Source: Novosphingobium arvoryzae (GTDB lineage: Bacteria; Pseudomonadota; Alphaproteobacteria; Sphingomonadales; Sphingomonadaceae). From it: a stretch of 64,000 bases of DNA. Positions 27,270 through 35,097 of the stretch are shown here, piece by piece. The stretch lies in assembly GCF_014652615.1 (NCBI RefSeq), contig NZ_BMZD01000002.1, forward strand, positions 434,001 through 498,000. The letters are read 5' to 3'. Below the pieces are notes generated by a model. That model ran no database searches, was not told the DNA's origin, and saw only the letters and a list, made by a program, of their open reading frames with translations. Made by a program: the position numbers and the translations under genes. The first letter of the stretch is position 1; every line of letters begins with the position of its first letter.

Positions 27270-27345
27270 TGGCAGGAGTGGCAGGATTCGAACCCGCGGC
27301 CCTCGGTTTTGGAGACCGATGCTCTACCAACTGAGCTACACTCCT
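27270..27345 (-). tRNA. tRNA-Trp (CCA anticodon)
   Basis: The minus-strand cloverleaf has acceptor AGGAGTG pairing with CACTCCT, D-arm GCTC-AGTTGGTA-GAGC, anticodon stem TCGGT/ACCGA around CTCCAAA (anticodon CCA), a normal T-arm with GTTCGAATC, discriminator G and an encoded CCA at 27270-27272. It is upstream of secE-nusG, as in many bacteria. Confidence 0.97.
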
Positions 27346-27443
27346 GCAGGCGGAAGCGGCCACTATACCGAGTTTTCACGGATGGCAAGGCGCGCCGCGC
27401 ATTTATTCTCCCGGTCCGCCACCGGCTCTGCTAACCTGCCGCC

Positions 27444-28223
27444 GTGCACGCCCCCGTAGCCCCGCAACCGCTTGACCCGGACCTGCTGATGCTGGCCTAT
27501 CGCAGCGGCGTGTTCCCGATGTCCGACGCGCGCGACGATCCGGATGTGTTCTGGGTGGAACCGCGCCAGCGCGCGATCCTGCCGCTCGATGGCCTGAACG
27601 TGTCGCGTTCGCTGGCCCGCACGTTGCGCCGGGGCAGGTTCCGCGTGACCTGCAATGCCGCCTTTGCCGAGGTCATGGCCGGATGCGCCGCCCCCCGACG
27701 CGAAACGGACGATACGTGGATCAGCGGACGGATCACCGCCAGCTACCTGCTGCTGCACCGGCTAGGACACGCACATTCGATCGAATGCTGGCAGGGCGAT
27801 GAACTGGTCGGCGGGCTCTACGGCGTGGGGTTCGACCGGGTGTTCTGCGGCGAATCGATGTTCAGCCGCGTGCCGGATGCGTCAAAGGTCGCGCTGTGCT
27901 GGCTGGTCGCGGCGCTGCGCCATGCGAACGCGACGCTGCTGGACTGCCAGTTCATGACCGAACACCTTGCCTCGCTGGGCGCGGTGGAAATCAGCCAGGC
28001 GGAATATCTGGTGCGGCTGCGCGCCGCTCAGAGCGCGACGGACGGCGCGGGTGCGGCGGCGCTGGGCGATGGGGTGGGCGATGCACTGGCCGACGGCTTG
28101 GGCGTCGGCGCGGGCGTGGCGCTGCCCGATGGCTTTGCCGCGCTGCTGGCAGCGGCGGCGGCGGCGGGATCTTCCTCCTCGCCGGGGAACTTCATCGCGC
28201 AGTCCTTGACCCAGACGTCATAG
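27444..28223 (+). CDS. aat: Leucyl/phenylalanyl-tRNA-protein transferase, with extended tail
   Basis: Aat adds Leu or Phe from tRNA to N-terminal Arg or Lys, marking proteins for ClpAP. Conserved parts are LLMLAYRSGVFPMSD, FWVEPRQRAILPL, HSIECWQ and GGLYGVGFDRVFCGESMFSR. The core ends near residue 195 (EYLVRLRAAQ), where most family members stop. About 64 further residues are Gly/Ala-rich and lie antisense to the tail of the DUF2155 gene, so this part is probably run-on coding. GTG start; no other start fits the family N-terminus. Confidence 0.92.
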   Translation: MHAPVAPQPLDPDLLMLAYRSGVFPMSDARDDPDVFWVEPRQRAILPLDGLNVSRSLARTLRRGRFRVTCNAAFAEVMAGCAAPRRETDDTWISGRITASYLLLHRLGHAHSIECWQGDELVGGLYGVGFDRVFCGESMFSRVPDASKVALCWLVAALRHANATLLDCQFMTEHLASLGAVEISQAEYLVRLRAAQSATDGAGAAALGDGVGDALADGLGVGAGVALPDGFAALLAAAAAAGSSSSPGNFIAQSLTQTS

Positions 28224-28657
28224 ACCGGGTGCTCAACCACGTTGAGCGAGGGCGAGTTCTTGAACAGCCAGCCCGAAAACACCTTGCGCCACTGCAGCGC
28301 CTGATCGGCTGAGGCCCGCTCCTCGATGAACACCTGCACGAAGGCACCGGTTTCAGGCGGGCTTTCCCACGGCAGCGTGCGTTCGCAACTGGCGAGACGG
28401 ACGATCACGTTGCCCACGCGGCGCGATTCGCCCGGCTTCATCACCAGGTCCTGGGTCAGGTTGTTGCGCTTGTTGAGCAGGCCGATCGTGGCCACCCGGT
28501 CCCTCACCGGGGTGCCATATTCGCTTTCCACCACCGGCGCGGCAGCCTGATCGGCCACGGCCTTGGGAATGTCGGTGGGGGCAGGCTGCGCATCGTCGCT
28601 ACCGCCCGAACAGGCGGCCAGCAAAAGCAATCCGACAGGGGCCAGCGCCCGCTTCAC
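28028..28657 (-). CDS. DUF2155 lipoprotein-like exported protein
   Basis: The 209-residue protein has a lipoprotein signal (LLLLAACSGG), and the DUF2155 domain spans about 55-150: ATIGLLNKRNNLTQDLVMKPG, IVRLASCERTLPWESP and KVFSGWLFKNSPSLNVVEHP with DVWVKDC. The last 55 residues are Ala/Pro/Ser repeats that overlap the aat tail on the other strand by 196 bp. DUF2155 proteins usually sit beside NDUFA12 in alphaproteobacteria, as here (3-nt gap). Function is unknown; the envelope is the likely location. Confidence 0.87.
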   Translation of the reverse strand: MKRALAPVGLLLLAACSGGSDDAQPAPTDIPKAVADQAAAPVVESEYGTPVRDRVATIGLLNKRNNLTQDLVMKPGESRRVGNVIVRLASCERTLPWESPPETGAFVQVFIEERASADQALQWRKVFSGWLFKNSPSLNVVEHPVYDVWVKDCAMKFPGEEEDPAAAAAASSAAKPSGSATPAPTPKPSASASPTPSPSAAAPAPSVAL

Positions 28658-28660
28658 GCC

Positions 28661-29074
28661 TCAGGCGTCCGGGGTCCAGGCTTCGTAGTCGCCGGTTGCC
28701 GCCGCGCGCTTGCCGCCGCGCTCCAGCGCGCCCTGCGGGCGATAGGCAGCCTGCGTGCCGGTAGCGTTGGGCGTGAAATCCGCTTCCCAGATACGCGGCG
28801 GGGGCAGGAAGCTTTCAGGCACGCCGTCATAGCTGCCGTGCAGCCAGCCGTGCCATTCGGCCGGGACTCGGCTGGCGTCGTTGGCGCCGTTGTAGATCAC
28901 CCAGCGACGCTCGCTGCCGCCAAAGGGCTGGCCCGCGGCGCGGCGCTTCTTGGCGCGATAATACTTGTTGCCCTGCGCGTCGGTGCCGACGTGTTCGCCG
29001 GTGAACGCGCTGTTGAGCATGGTGCCGATGGTGGCGCCGTCCCACCAGGTGAAGATCTTGCCGAGGATTCCCAT
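28661..29074 (-). CDS. NADH:ubiquinone oxidoreductase subunit NDUFA12-like
   Basis: The 137-residue protein matches the alphaproteobacterial homologue of mitochondrial complex I subunit NDUFA12 (B17.2): FTWWDGATIGTMLNSAFTG, GTDAQGNKYY, RRWVIYNG and PAEWHGWLHGSYDG. It is an accessory complex I subunit on the membrane-arm side. The nuo operon is not in this window. It is tightly linked with the DUF2155 gene. Confidence 0.93.
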   Translation of the reverse strand: MGILGKIFTWWDGATIGTMLNSAFTGEHVGTDAQGNKYYRAKKRRAAGQPFGGSERRWVIYNGANDASRVPAEWHGWLHGSYDGVPESFLPPPRIWEADFTPNATGTQAAYRPQGALERGGKRAAATGDYEAWTPDA

Positions 29075-29142
29075 GCGCGCCGCCTAGCCCAATTGCGGCG
29101 CGGGGGAAAGGGGCCGGTGCAGGCTTTTCCGCGCCCGGTGCA

Positions 29143-29643
29143 TCACCAGTTGACCTTGTCGCCCGGCATTAGCCCCAGCTCTGCCGCACGGCCCCCGTTC
29201 AGTTCCAGCACCGCGATCACCAGCCCGACCGAGCGCAGCGGGCTTTCGTCATAGGGCACGGCATTGGCGGCAATGTTGCTGATCCGTCCGTCCACGCCCA
29301 CGAAGATCAGGTCCAGCGGGATCACCGTGTTGCGCATCCAGAAGCTGGCGCCGCGGGGCGGGTTCATCGGGAACAGCATCCCCTCGTCCGCGCCCATGGC
29401 CGTGCGGAACATCAGCCCGCGGGCCTGTTCCTGCCCCGTGCGAGCCAGTTCGACGCGAAAATTGTGGACCCGGTCGCCACTGGTGACGGTTAGCGGCACA
29501 ACCGCCAGCCCCGATACCGGGTGCACGGACGGTGCGGCCTGGGTCGATCCCGGCGCGGCTTCGGACGCGTTGGGGGAACAACCCGTCAATGCCAGGCCCG
29601 TCAATGCCAGGATTTTGGCCGCGATCAGGCACTTGCGCATCAT
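29143..29643 (-). CDS. DUF192 lipoprotein
   Basis: The 166-residue protein has a lipoprotein signal (LALTGLALTGC) and a DUF192 domain: VELARTGQEQARGLMFRTAM, GMLFPMNPPRGASFWMRNT and PLDLIFVGVDG. No biochemical role is established for the family. The start ATG overlaps the recX stop (ATGA; a second ATG follows at 29640). The signal peptide DNA holds a 15-nt near-tandem repeat (29586-29613) that encodes LALTG twice. Confidence 0.87.
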   Translation of the reverse strand: MMRKCLIAAKILALTGLALTGCSPNASEAAPGSTQAAPSVHPVSGLAVVPLTVTSGDRVHNFRVELARTGQEQARGLMFRTAMGADEGMLFPMNPPRGASFWMRNTVIPLDLIFVGVDGRISNIAANAVPYDESPLRSVGLVIAVLELNGGRAAELGLMPGDKVNW

Positions 29644-30185
29644 TCTTCACCATCCAGTTCCGCCGCCCAGCGTTCGGCGGCCGCGATGCTGGGGGCATTG
29701 ACCAATTCGCGCGCGCTGTCCAGCGGGTGCCCGGCCCGCAGCATTGCCGCCAGCTGCTTTTCCCGCAGCGCCCGGTCCGCGCCGTCCGGCCCGAACGGCC
29801 CGATCCGCCGCTTGCGGGCCAGCGCCAGCGCGGCGCGGCGCTGTTCGGCAGGGGCCGCGCGCACTTCCGCCCGTACGTCCTCGGCAATGCCGGCCGCGTC
29901 CAGCGCCTGCCCGATCCGCCGCACGCCATAGCCGCGCCGCAGCAGGCTGCCGGTGCGGGCGCGGGCGAACACGGCATCGTCAATATAGCCCGCCGCCACG
30001 AACCGCGCGACGATCTCTGCCACCGGGGCCGCGCCCTCCCCGTCCCAGCCGCGCTCGCGCAACTTGCGGCGCAGATAACCCTCCAGCTTGGCCGCGCTGG
30101 TGGCAAAGCGGGCGACATAGGCCAGCGCCAGCTCCTCCAGCCGGGGGGCGTCAAGCGGCCGGGGATTGCGGCGGGTCTGGGTCAT
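29640..30185 (-). CDS. recX: Regulatory protein RecX
   Basis: The 181-residue helical protein of the RecX family binds RecA filaments and inhibits them. Family marks are RLEELALAYVARFATSAAKLE near the start, YLRRKLRERGW, YIDDAVFARARTGSLLRRGYG and the later GPFGP region. I choose ATG 30185 (MTQTRRNPRPLD); ATG 30206 is also possible. No recA is adjacent. It overlaps the DUF192 gene by 4 nt. Confidence 0.85.
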   Translation of the reverse strand: MTQTRRNPRPLDAPRLEELALAYVARFATSAAKLEGYLRRKLRERGWDGEGAAPVAEIVARFVAAGYIDDAVFARARTGSLLRRGYGVRRIGQALDAAGIAEDVRAEVRAAPAEQRRAALALARKRRIGPFGPDGADRALREKQLAAMLRAGHPLDSARELVNAPSIAAAERWAAELDGEE

Positions 30186-30325
30186 GGTTGGCCTTATTCG
30201 TGCCATAGTATGCGGCAAATGGGGAGGCTGGACCGCGAAGTTTGAGGGTTTCGCGCAGGACTTGAACATGGGAGCGATGCTGAAATGCAGCACAAATCCC
30301 TGAAAAACAAACGGGTTAACGCACG

Positions 30326-32086
30326 ATGATTGATGCCGCCACAACCGTGACGAATGCATCCGGCCAACTGGTCCCCACGCCGAACGAGGACGATCATCCG
30401 CGCCGGTTCGCCGATTTCGCCACCTTTGGCGAAGCGCTGGACTATGCCGCGCAGGGCAAGCGCGGGTTCAACTTCCACGATCCGCGCGGCAACCTGGCCC
30501 GGGTCTATCCTTTCAGCGAGTTGCGCAGCGATGCGCTGACCATGGCCTATCGCCTGATCGCCCACGGCGTGAAGAAGGATGACCGCATCGCGATGGTCGC
30601 CGAAACCGGGCCGGAATTCGCCGCCCTTTTCTGCGGCGCGATCTATGCCGGGGCCTGGCCGGTGCCGCTGCCGCTGCCGACCAGCTTTGGCGGCAAGGAC
30701 AGCTATATCGACCAGCTGGCCGTCCAGTTGCAGAGCAGCGATCCCAAGATCCTGTTCTATCCCGCCGAGATCGCTGAAATGGCCGGAGCGGCCGCCGCGC
30801 GTCAGGGATGCGAAGGGATCACCTGGCAGGACTTCGCCATGGCCCCCGCGCCGGAATGCACGTTGCCCGCTGCCCACCCGGACGACATCTGCTACCTGCA
30901 GTATTCCAGCGGCTCGACCCGGTTCCCGCATGGCGTGGCCGTGACCCACGCATCGCTGCTCAACAACCTGGCCGGGCACAGCCACGGGATGAAGATCCAG
31001 CAGTCGGACCGCTGCGTCAGCTGGCTGCCGTGGTATCACGACATGGGCCTGGTCGGCTGCTTCCTGTCGCTGATCGCCAACCAGATTTCGGCCGACTACC
31101 TGAAGACCGAGGATTTTGCCCGCCGCCCGCTGGCCTGGCTGGACATGGTCAGCCGCAACCCCGGCACGACCTGCAGCTATTCGCCGACCTTCGGCTATGA
31201 CATCTGCGCCCGGCGCATTTCCAGCCAGAGCAACGTGGCCGAACGGTTCGACCTGTCGCGCTGGCGGATCGCCGGCAACGGCGCCGACATGATCCGCCCG
31301 GACGTGATGCAGAGCTTCGTCAACGCCTTTGCCTATGCCGGGTTCAAGGCCAGCGCGTTCCTGCCCAGCTATGGACTGGCCGAGGCGACGCTGGCGGTCA
31401 CCCTGATGCCGCCGGGCGAAGGCATCCGCGTCGAGCTGGTCGAGGAAGAGCGCCTGTCCGGCACCCCGCGCGACCTGTCGCGTCCGGCCCGCTATCGCGC
31501 CATCGTCAACTGCGGCAAGGCCGTGAAGGATATGGAGCTGGCCATTCGCGGCGAACATGGCGAAAGCCTGCCCGATCATCACATCGGCAAGGTGTGGTGC
31601 AAGGGGCCGTCGGTGATGCACTCCTACTTCCGCGACCCCGAAAGCACTGCCGCGTGCCTGGTCGATGGCTGGCTGGATACCGGCGACATGGGCTACATGG
31701 TCGATGGCTATCTGTTCATCGTCGGCCGCGCCAAGGACATGATCATTATCAACGGCAAGAACCACTGGCCGCAGGACATCGAATGGGCGGTGGAACAGCT
31801 GCCCGGCTTCCACCAGGGCGACATTGCCGCGTTCTCGGTCGAAAACGACAGCGGCGAGGAAGTTCCCGCCGTGCTGGTGCATTGCCGGGTCAGCGATCCG
31901 GCCGAGCGGGTCAAGCTGCATGACCAGATCAAGGACAAGGTCCGCTCGATCACGGGCATGAACTGCGTCGTCGAACTGGTGCCGCCGCGCACCCTGCCCC
32001 GTACCTCGTCGGGCAAGCTCAGCCGCGCCAAGGCCAAGAAGCTGTACCTTTCGGGCGAAATCGCGCCGTTCCAGCTGGCGGCCTGA
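30326..32086 (+). CDS. Fatty acyl-AMP ligase (FAAL-like)
   Basis: The 586-residue adenylate-forming enzyme has core motif QYSSGSTRFPHGVAVTH, which is the FAAL form rather than the FACL YTSGTTG form. Other marks are WLPWYHDMGL, SYGLAEATLAV, WLDTGDMGYM and the catalytic lysine region RTSSGKLSRAKAKK. FAALs activate fatty acids as acyl-AMP and hand them to carrier proteins or to polyketide or lipid enzymes instead of CoA. No carrier protein or PKS is beside it, so its acceptor is unknown. Single gene. Confidence 0.85.
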   Translation: MIDAATTVTNASGQLVPTPNEDDHPRRFADFATFGEALDYAAQGKRGFNFHDPRGNLARVYPFSELRSDALTMAYRLIAHGVKKDDRIAMVAETGPEFAALFCGAIYAGAWPVPLPLPTSFGGKDSYIDQLAVQLQSSDPKILFYPAEIAEMAGAAAARQGCEGITWQDFAMAPAPECTLPAAHPDDICYLQYSSGSTRFPHGVAVTHASLLNNLAGHSHGMKIQQSDRCVSWLPWYHDMGLVGCFLSLIANQISADYLKTEDFARRPLAWLDMVSRNPGTTCSYSPTFGYDICARRISSQSNVAERFDLSRWRIAGNGADMIRPDVMQSFVNAFAYAGFKASAFLPSYGLAEATLAVTLMPPGEGIRVELVEEERLSGTPRDLSRPARYRAIVNCGKAVKDMELAIRGEHGESLPDHHIGKVWCKGPSVMHSYFRDPESTAACLVDGWLDTGDMGYMVDGYLFIVGRAKDMIIINGKNHWPQDIEWAVEQLPGFHQGDIAAFSVENDSGEEVPAVLVHCRVSDPAERVKLHDQIKDKVRSITGMNCVVELVPPRTLPRTSSGKLSRAKAKKLYLSGEIAPFQLAA

Positions 32087-32339
32087 ACCGTCCCCATCAC
32101 CACGACCGCCGGCGCTGAACGGAAAGGTAAAGCCGTTCACCGCCGCGTCGTCTCGGGTGAGCCCGGTTAAGCCCTGTTTGCCGTACCTGTTAATCCGGAA
32201 GTCAGCAAAACTGGCGCCTTCCGGGCCTGACCGTCGGCGTTGATGCCCTGCATCGGCCGGTGGTCCGGGTGACGCAAAGCGGCAGTTCCAGGATTTTTCC
32301 TGCCCCGTCGCGGCGCGTCGACAACGCAGGAGAAAAACA
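32087..32339 (+). promoter_or_regulatory. Intergenic control region with GTTAA pair and hairpin
   Basis: GTTAA occurs at 32166-32170 and 32189-32193, 23 nt apart, similar to the 24-nt GTTAAC pair near 5255. An inverted repeat CCGGAAG (32195-32201) / CTTCCGG (32218-32224) follows. AGGAGAAA before 32340 is the ribosome site of the next gene. No coding sequence is seen here. Confidence 0.4.
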
Positions 32340-32867
32340 ATGATCAAGCTCTTGTCCGCCACTGCCGCGATTACGCTGGGTGCCGGGATCGCGGTCGCGC
32401 AAACCACCACTGAAACCCCCGAAGCTGCTGTCGGCACTGGCATCGGCGCAGATGTCAGCGTCATGGCCAAGGCCCAGCGCGATGGCGAAAGCCGGGGCAT
32501 TGGCACCGAGGTTTCGGCCATGGCCCAGGCACGCAACGCCGTCCGTGCCGAACAGCGGGGCGACGATGTTGCCGAAGACGCCGAAGACGGCACCGAGACG
32601 CGTGGCAAGGCCGCCCTCGCCGCCGATGTCGCTGCCGCCCGCGGCGAAAACCTCGCGGTGCGGGTCAACGCCGGAGCCGTCGCCGATCTGCGCGCCGCCC
32701 GCACCGGAGCGGCAGACGCCCGCGCGACGGGTACGGCCGCGCGCGAATCCGCCGCATCGGTCCGCACCGCCGCCATGGATGCGCGCGCAAATGCCAGCGC
32801 GGTGCGCGATTCGGCCAAGGCCATCCGCGAAACCGTGCAGGCCGTGCGCCCCGGGCGCGGCGGCTGA
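32340..32867 (+). CDS. Ala-rich periplasmic protein, unknown
   Basis: The 175-residue protein has a signal peptide (GAGIAVAQ), then a degenerate internal repeat (GIGADVSVMAKAQRD near 34 and GIGTEVSAMAQARNA near 53), followed by an almost wholly helical Ala/Arg/Asp-rich region likely to form a long coiled coil. It is acidic and basic in alternation and has no Cys. I do not know a family. An 11-bp hairpin follows the stop, so it may be a single transcript. Codon use is like its neighbours. Confidence 0.65.
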   Translation: MIKLLSATAAITLGAGIAVAQTTTETPEAAVGTGIGADVSVMAKAQRDGESRGIGTEVSAMAQARNAVRAEQRGDDVAEDAEDGTETRGKAALAADVAAARGENLAVRVNAGAVADLRAARTGAADARATGTAARESAASVRTAAMDARANASAVRDSAKAIRETVQAVRPGRGG

Positions 32868-32885
32868 CACCGGACGCGCAGTAGC

Positions 32886-32917
32886 GGAACGGAGCCGGGC
32901 GCAGACGGCTCCGTTCC
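32886..32917. terminator. 11-bp stem-loop after the Ala-rich gene
   Basis: GGAACGGAGCC (32886-32896) and GGCTCCGTTCC (32907-32917) pair perfectly around a 10-nt loop. No T-run follows, so termination may be partial and the next gene could still be read. Confidence 0.6.
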
Positions 32918-32949
32918 CGTGCGCTCGCATTCAAACAGGGAGAATTTCC

Positions 32950-33762
32950 ATGCGCCATGCCTTGCGCCCCACCTTCGCCGCCGTCTGCGCCGCGTGCGCC
33001 GGACTTGCAGCGGCCTCACCCGCACTCGCCCAGTCAGAACTGGCCGCCGATCCCGCCCCCGATACCCAGCTGTCCTTCACCACCGGCCTGGATTTCTCCG
33101 AAGGGGACTATGGCGCTCCGCTCGACACCAGAATCCTGGTCGTTCCGTTTTCGGCCCGGCTGAAAACCGGCGACGTCCGGATCACTGCCAGCGTGCCGTG
33201 GCTGCGGATCGACGGGGCCAACATCGTCGGTGGCGGGGCTGGCACCCCGATCGTGATCGATCCGGCCGCGCCGCGTTCCGTGCGCAGCGGACTGGGCGAT
33301 GTTTCGCTGGGTCTGGCCTATGTCATTCCCGAGGACCGGCTGGGTATCGGCATCGATCTTTCCGGCCGGATCAAGCTGCCCACTGCCTCTGCCGCCAAAG
33401 GCCTGGGCACCGGCAAGGCCGACTTTTCGGGATCGGTGGAACTGTCGAGAACATTCGGCACCGTCACGCCGTTTGCCAGCGTCGGATATCGCCTGCCGGG
33501 CGATCCCGACGGGTTCGACCTCAAGAACACGCTGTTCGCCTCTGCCGGGTTCAGTGTTGCCGCTGGCAAGACGGTGCTCATCGCGTCCTACGATTACCGC
33601 GAAAGCCCCACCACGCTGGCGCAGGACAGCCATGAGTTGTTCGGCGCAATCAGTGTGCCGGTTTTGTCCAGGCTCGACCTTACGTTCTACGGATCGGGCG
33701 GGTTGAGCAAAGGCGCCCCCGATTACGGCGTGGGCGCGATGCTGACGCTGAAGGCTTTCTGA
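32950..33762 (+). CDS. Predicted outer-membrane beta-barrel protein
   Basis: The 270-residue protein has a signal peptide (ASPALAQ). The mature part is rich in alternating beta-strand pairs (ARLKTGDVRITASVPWLRI, DVSLGLAYVIPEDRLGIGID, VTPFASVGYRL) and ends in Phe after a last strand (GVGAMLTLKAF), the usual barrel C-terminal signature. The layout is like the phenol-degradation MetA / transporter-type barrels of Proteobacteria, but that link is only by resemblance. The ligand is unknown. A terminator-like stem follows. Confidence 0.65.
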   Translation: MRHALRPTFAAVCAACAGLAAASPALAQSELAADPAPDTQLSFTTGLDFSEGDYGAPLDTRILVVPFSARLKTGDVRITASVPWLRIDGANIVGGGAGTPIVIDPAAPRSVRSGLGDVSLGLAYVIPEDRLGIGIDLSGRIKLPTASAAKGLGTGKADFSGSVELSRTFGTVTPFASVGYRLPGDPDGFDLKNTLFASAGFSVAAGKTVLIASYDYRESPTTLAQDSHELFGAISVPVLSRLDLTFYGSGGLSKGAPDYGVGAMLTLKAF

Positions 33763-33766
33763 ATCG

Positions 33767-33808
33767 CGGGCGGCAGGCGGGGGCCGTGCGGTCCCGGCTT
33801 GCCGCCCG
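33767..33808 (+). terminator. Stem-loop after the beta-barrel gene
   Basis: CGGGCGGCA (33767-33775) pairs with TGCCGCCCG (33800-33808), enclosing a second small stem GGGGCC/GGTCCC. TGTCTTAT follows. It lies 4 nt after the stop. Confidence 0.6.
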
Positions 33809-33890
33809 TGTCTTATCCCGCTAATACAGCTTGCACTGCCGCGCATGTCACCCCATGTTGCAGCAAGAACCTGATTACCGGGAAGAACCA

Positions 33891-35096
33891 ATGGCCACCA
33901 CGCCCACTGCGACCGAGACCCCCACGATCACGCTGACCCCGCCCGATCCGGTGCCGGTGGTCGCGCCCGAACAGGCCGTCGGGCTGGTGCCCGTCGCGCC
34001 GGAAGCGAAATCGAAGCTGGACGCCAAGGTCGAGGCGTTCATTGCCGACCTCGTCGCTTCGGATGCCAACTCGCCCGAATTCGGCCAGAAGGTCGATCAG
34101 ATCACCAACATGGGCCGCAAGGAAATCATGGCGGCGGCGGGGATGTCGAACCGCTTTCTCGACCGCCCGGTCCGCGCGATGGACAAGGACAACGGCGTGG
34201 GCGCCGACCTGGCCGAGCTGCGCCGCACGGTCGAGGAGCTTGATCCCGGCCGCAAGGGCAAGCTTTCTTCGGGGCGCAAGATCCTGGGCATCATCCCGTT
34301 CGGCAACAGCCTGAAGAAGTATTTCGACAGCTACCAGTCCAGCCAGGGCCACATTCAGGCGATCCTCGCGCGGCTCTCGTCCGGCAAGGACGAGCTGCTG
34401 ATGGACAACGCCGCGATCGACGTCGAACGGCAGAAGCTGTGGGAAGCGATGGGCGCGCTGGAGCAGATGATCCACATCAGCCGCAGCCTTGACCAGCGGC
34501 TGGAGGACAAGGCCGCCGATCTGGACGCGACCGACCCGGCCAAAGCCAAGGCGATCCGCGAAACCGCGCTGTTCTATGTCCGCCAGCGCACGCAGGACCT
34601 GCTGACGCAGATGGCGGTAACGGTGCAGGGCTATCTCGCGCTCGATCTGGTCAAGAAGAACAACGTCGAACTGGTCAAGGGCGTAGACCGCGCCAGCACC
34701 ACCACCGTCGGCGCGCTGCGCACGGCGGTGACCGTGGCGCAGGCGATGACCAACCAGCGGCTGGTGCTGCAACAGATCACCGCGCTGAATGAAACGACCG
34801 CCAACATCATCGATTCCACCGGCACGCTGCTGCGCGACCAGACCGGCAAGATCCACGAACAGGCCGCGTCCAGCACGATCCCGCTGGAAACGCTGCAACG
34901 CGCATTCCAGAACATCTATGACACAATGGACAACATCGACACCTTCAAGCTGAAGGCGCTGGATTCGATGAAGCAGACGGTCACCACGCTGACCAGCGAA
35001 GTCGAAAAGTCGAAAGGCTATATCGCCCGCGCCGAGGGGGCCGCGCAGGCTGCCAAGACGGCGGACAAGCCCAGCCTGTTGAGCCTGGAGGGCTGA
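33891..35096 (+). CDS. TelA/KlaA family toxic-anion resistance protein
   Basis: The 401-residue protein starts at the ATG at 33891 behind GGGAAGAA. An acidic Thr/Pro-rich lead is followed by the TelA domain: NRFLDRPVRAMDK, KYFDSYQSSQGHIQAILARL, ALFYVRQRTQDLLTQMAVTVQGYLAL (in parts) and ALRTAVTVAQAMTNQRLVLQQ. TelA proteins are long helical cytosolic proteins tied by phenotype to tellurite, lantibiotic and stress resistance; the mechanism is unknown. Two genes follow in tight order, one membrane-bound. Confidence 0.87.
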   Translation: MATTPTATETPTITLTPPDPVPVVAPEQAVGLVPVAPEAKSKLDAKVEAFIADLVASDANSPEFGQKVDQITNMGRKEIMAAAGMSNRFLDRPVRAMDKDNGVGADLAELRRTVEELDPGRKGKLSSGRKILGIIPFGNSLKKYFDSYQSSQGHIQAILARLSSGKDELLMDNAAIDVERQKLWEAMGALEQMIHISRSLDQRLEDKAADLDATDPAKAKAIRETALFYVRQRTQDLLTQMAVTVQGYLALDLVKKNNVELVKGVDRASTTTVGALRTAVTVAQAMTNQRLVLQQITALNETTANIIDSTGTLLRDQTGKIHEQAASSTIPLETLQRAFQNIYDTMDNIDTFKLKALDSMKQTVTTLTSEVEKSKGYIARAEGAAQAAKTADKPSLLSLEG

Positions 35097-35097
35097 C

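Noticed and set aside
27237-27345. tRNA-Trp as the edge of an integrated element
   Set aside because: No integrase, direct repeat of the tRNA end, or composition change was seen on either side.
29586-29613. 15-nt near-tandem repeat in the DUF192 signal peptide as a regulatory repeat
   Set aside because: It simply encodes LALTG twice in a hydrophobic signal sequence.
30194-33025. Very long minus-strand open frame (943 codons) across the FAAL gene
   Set aside because: It is the antisense shadow of the FAAL and the next gene in high-GC DNA; composition is Arg/Gly/Ala-rich without motifs.
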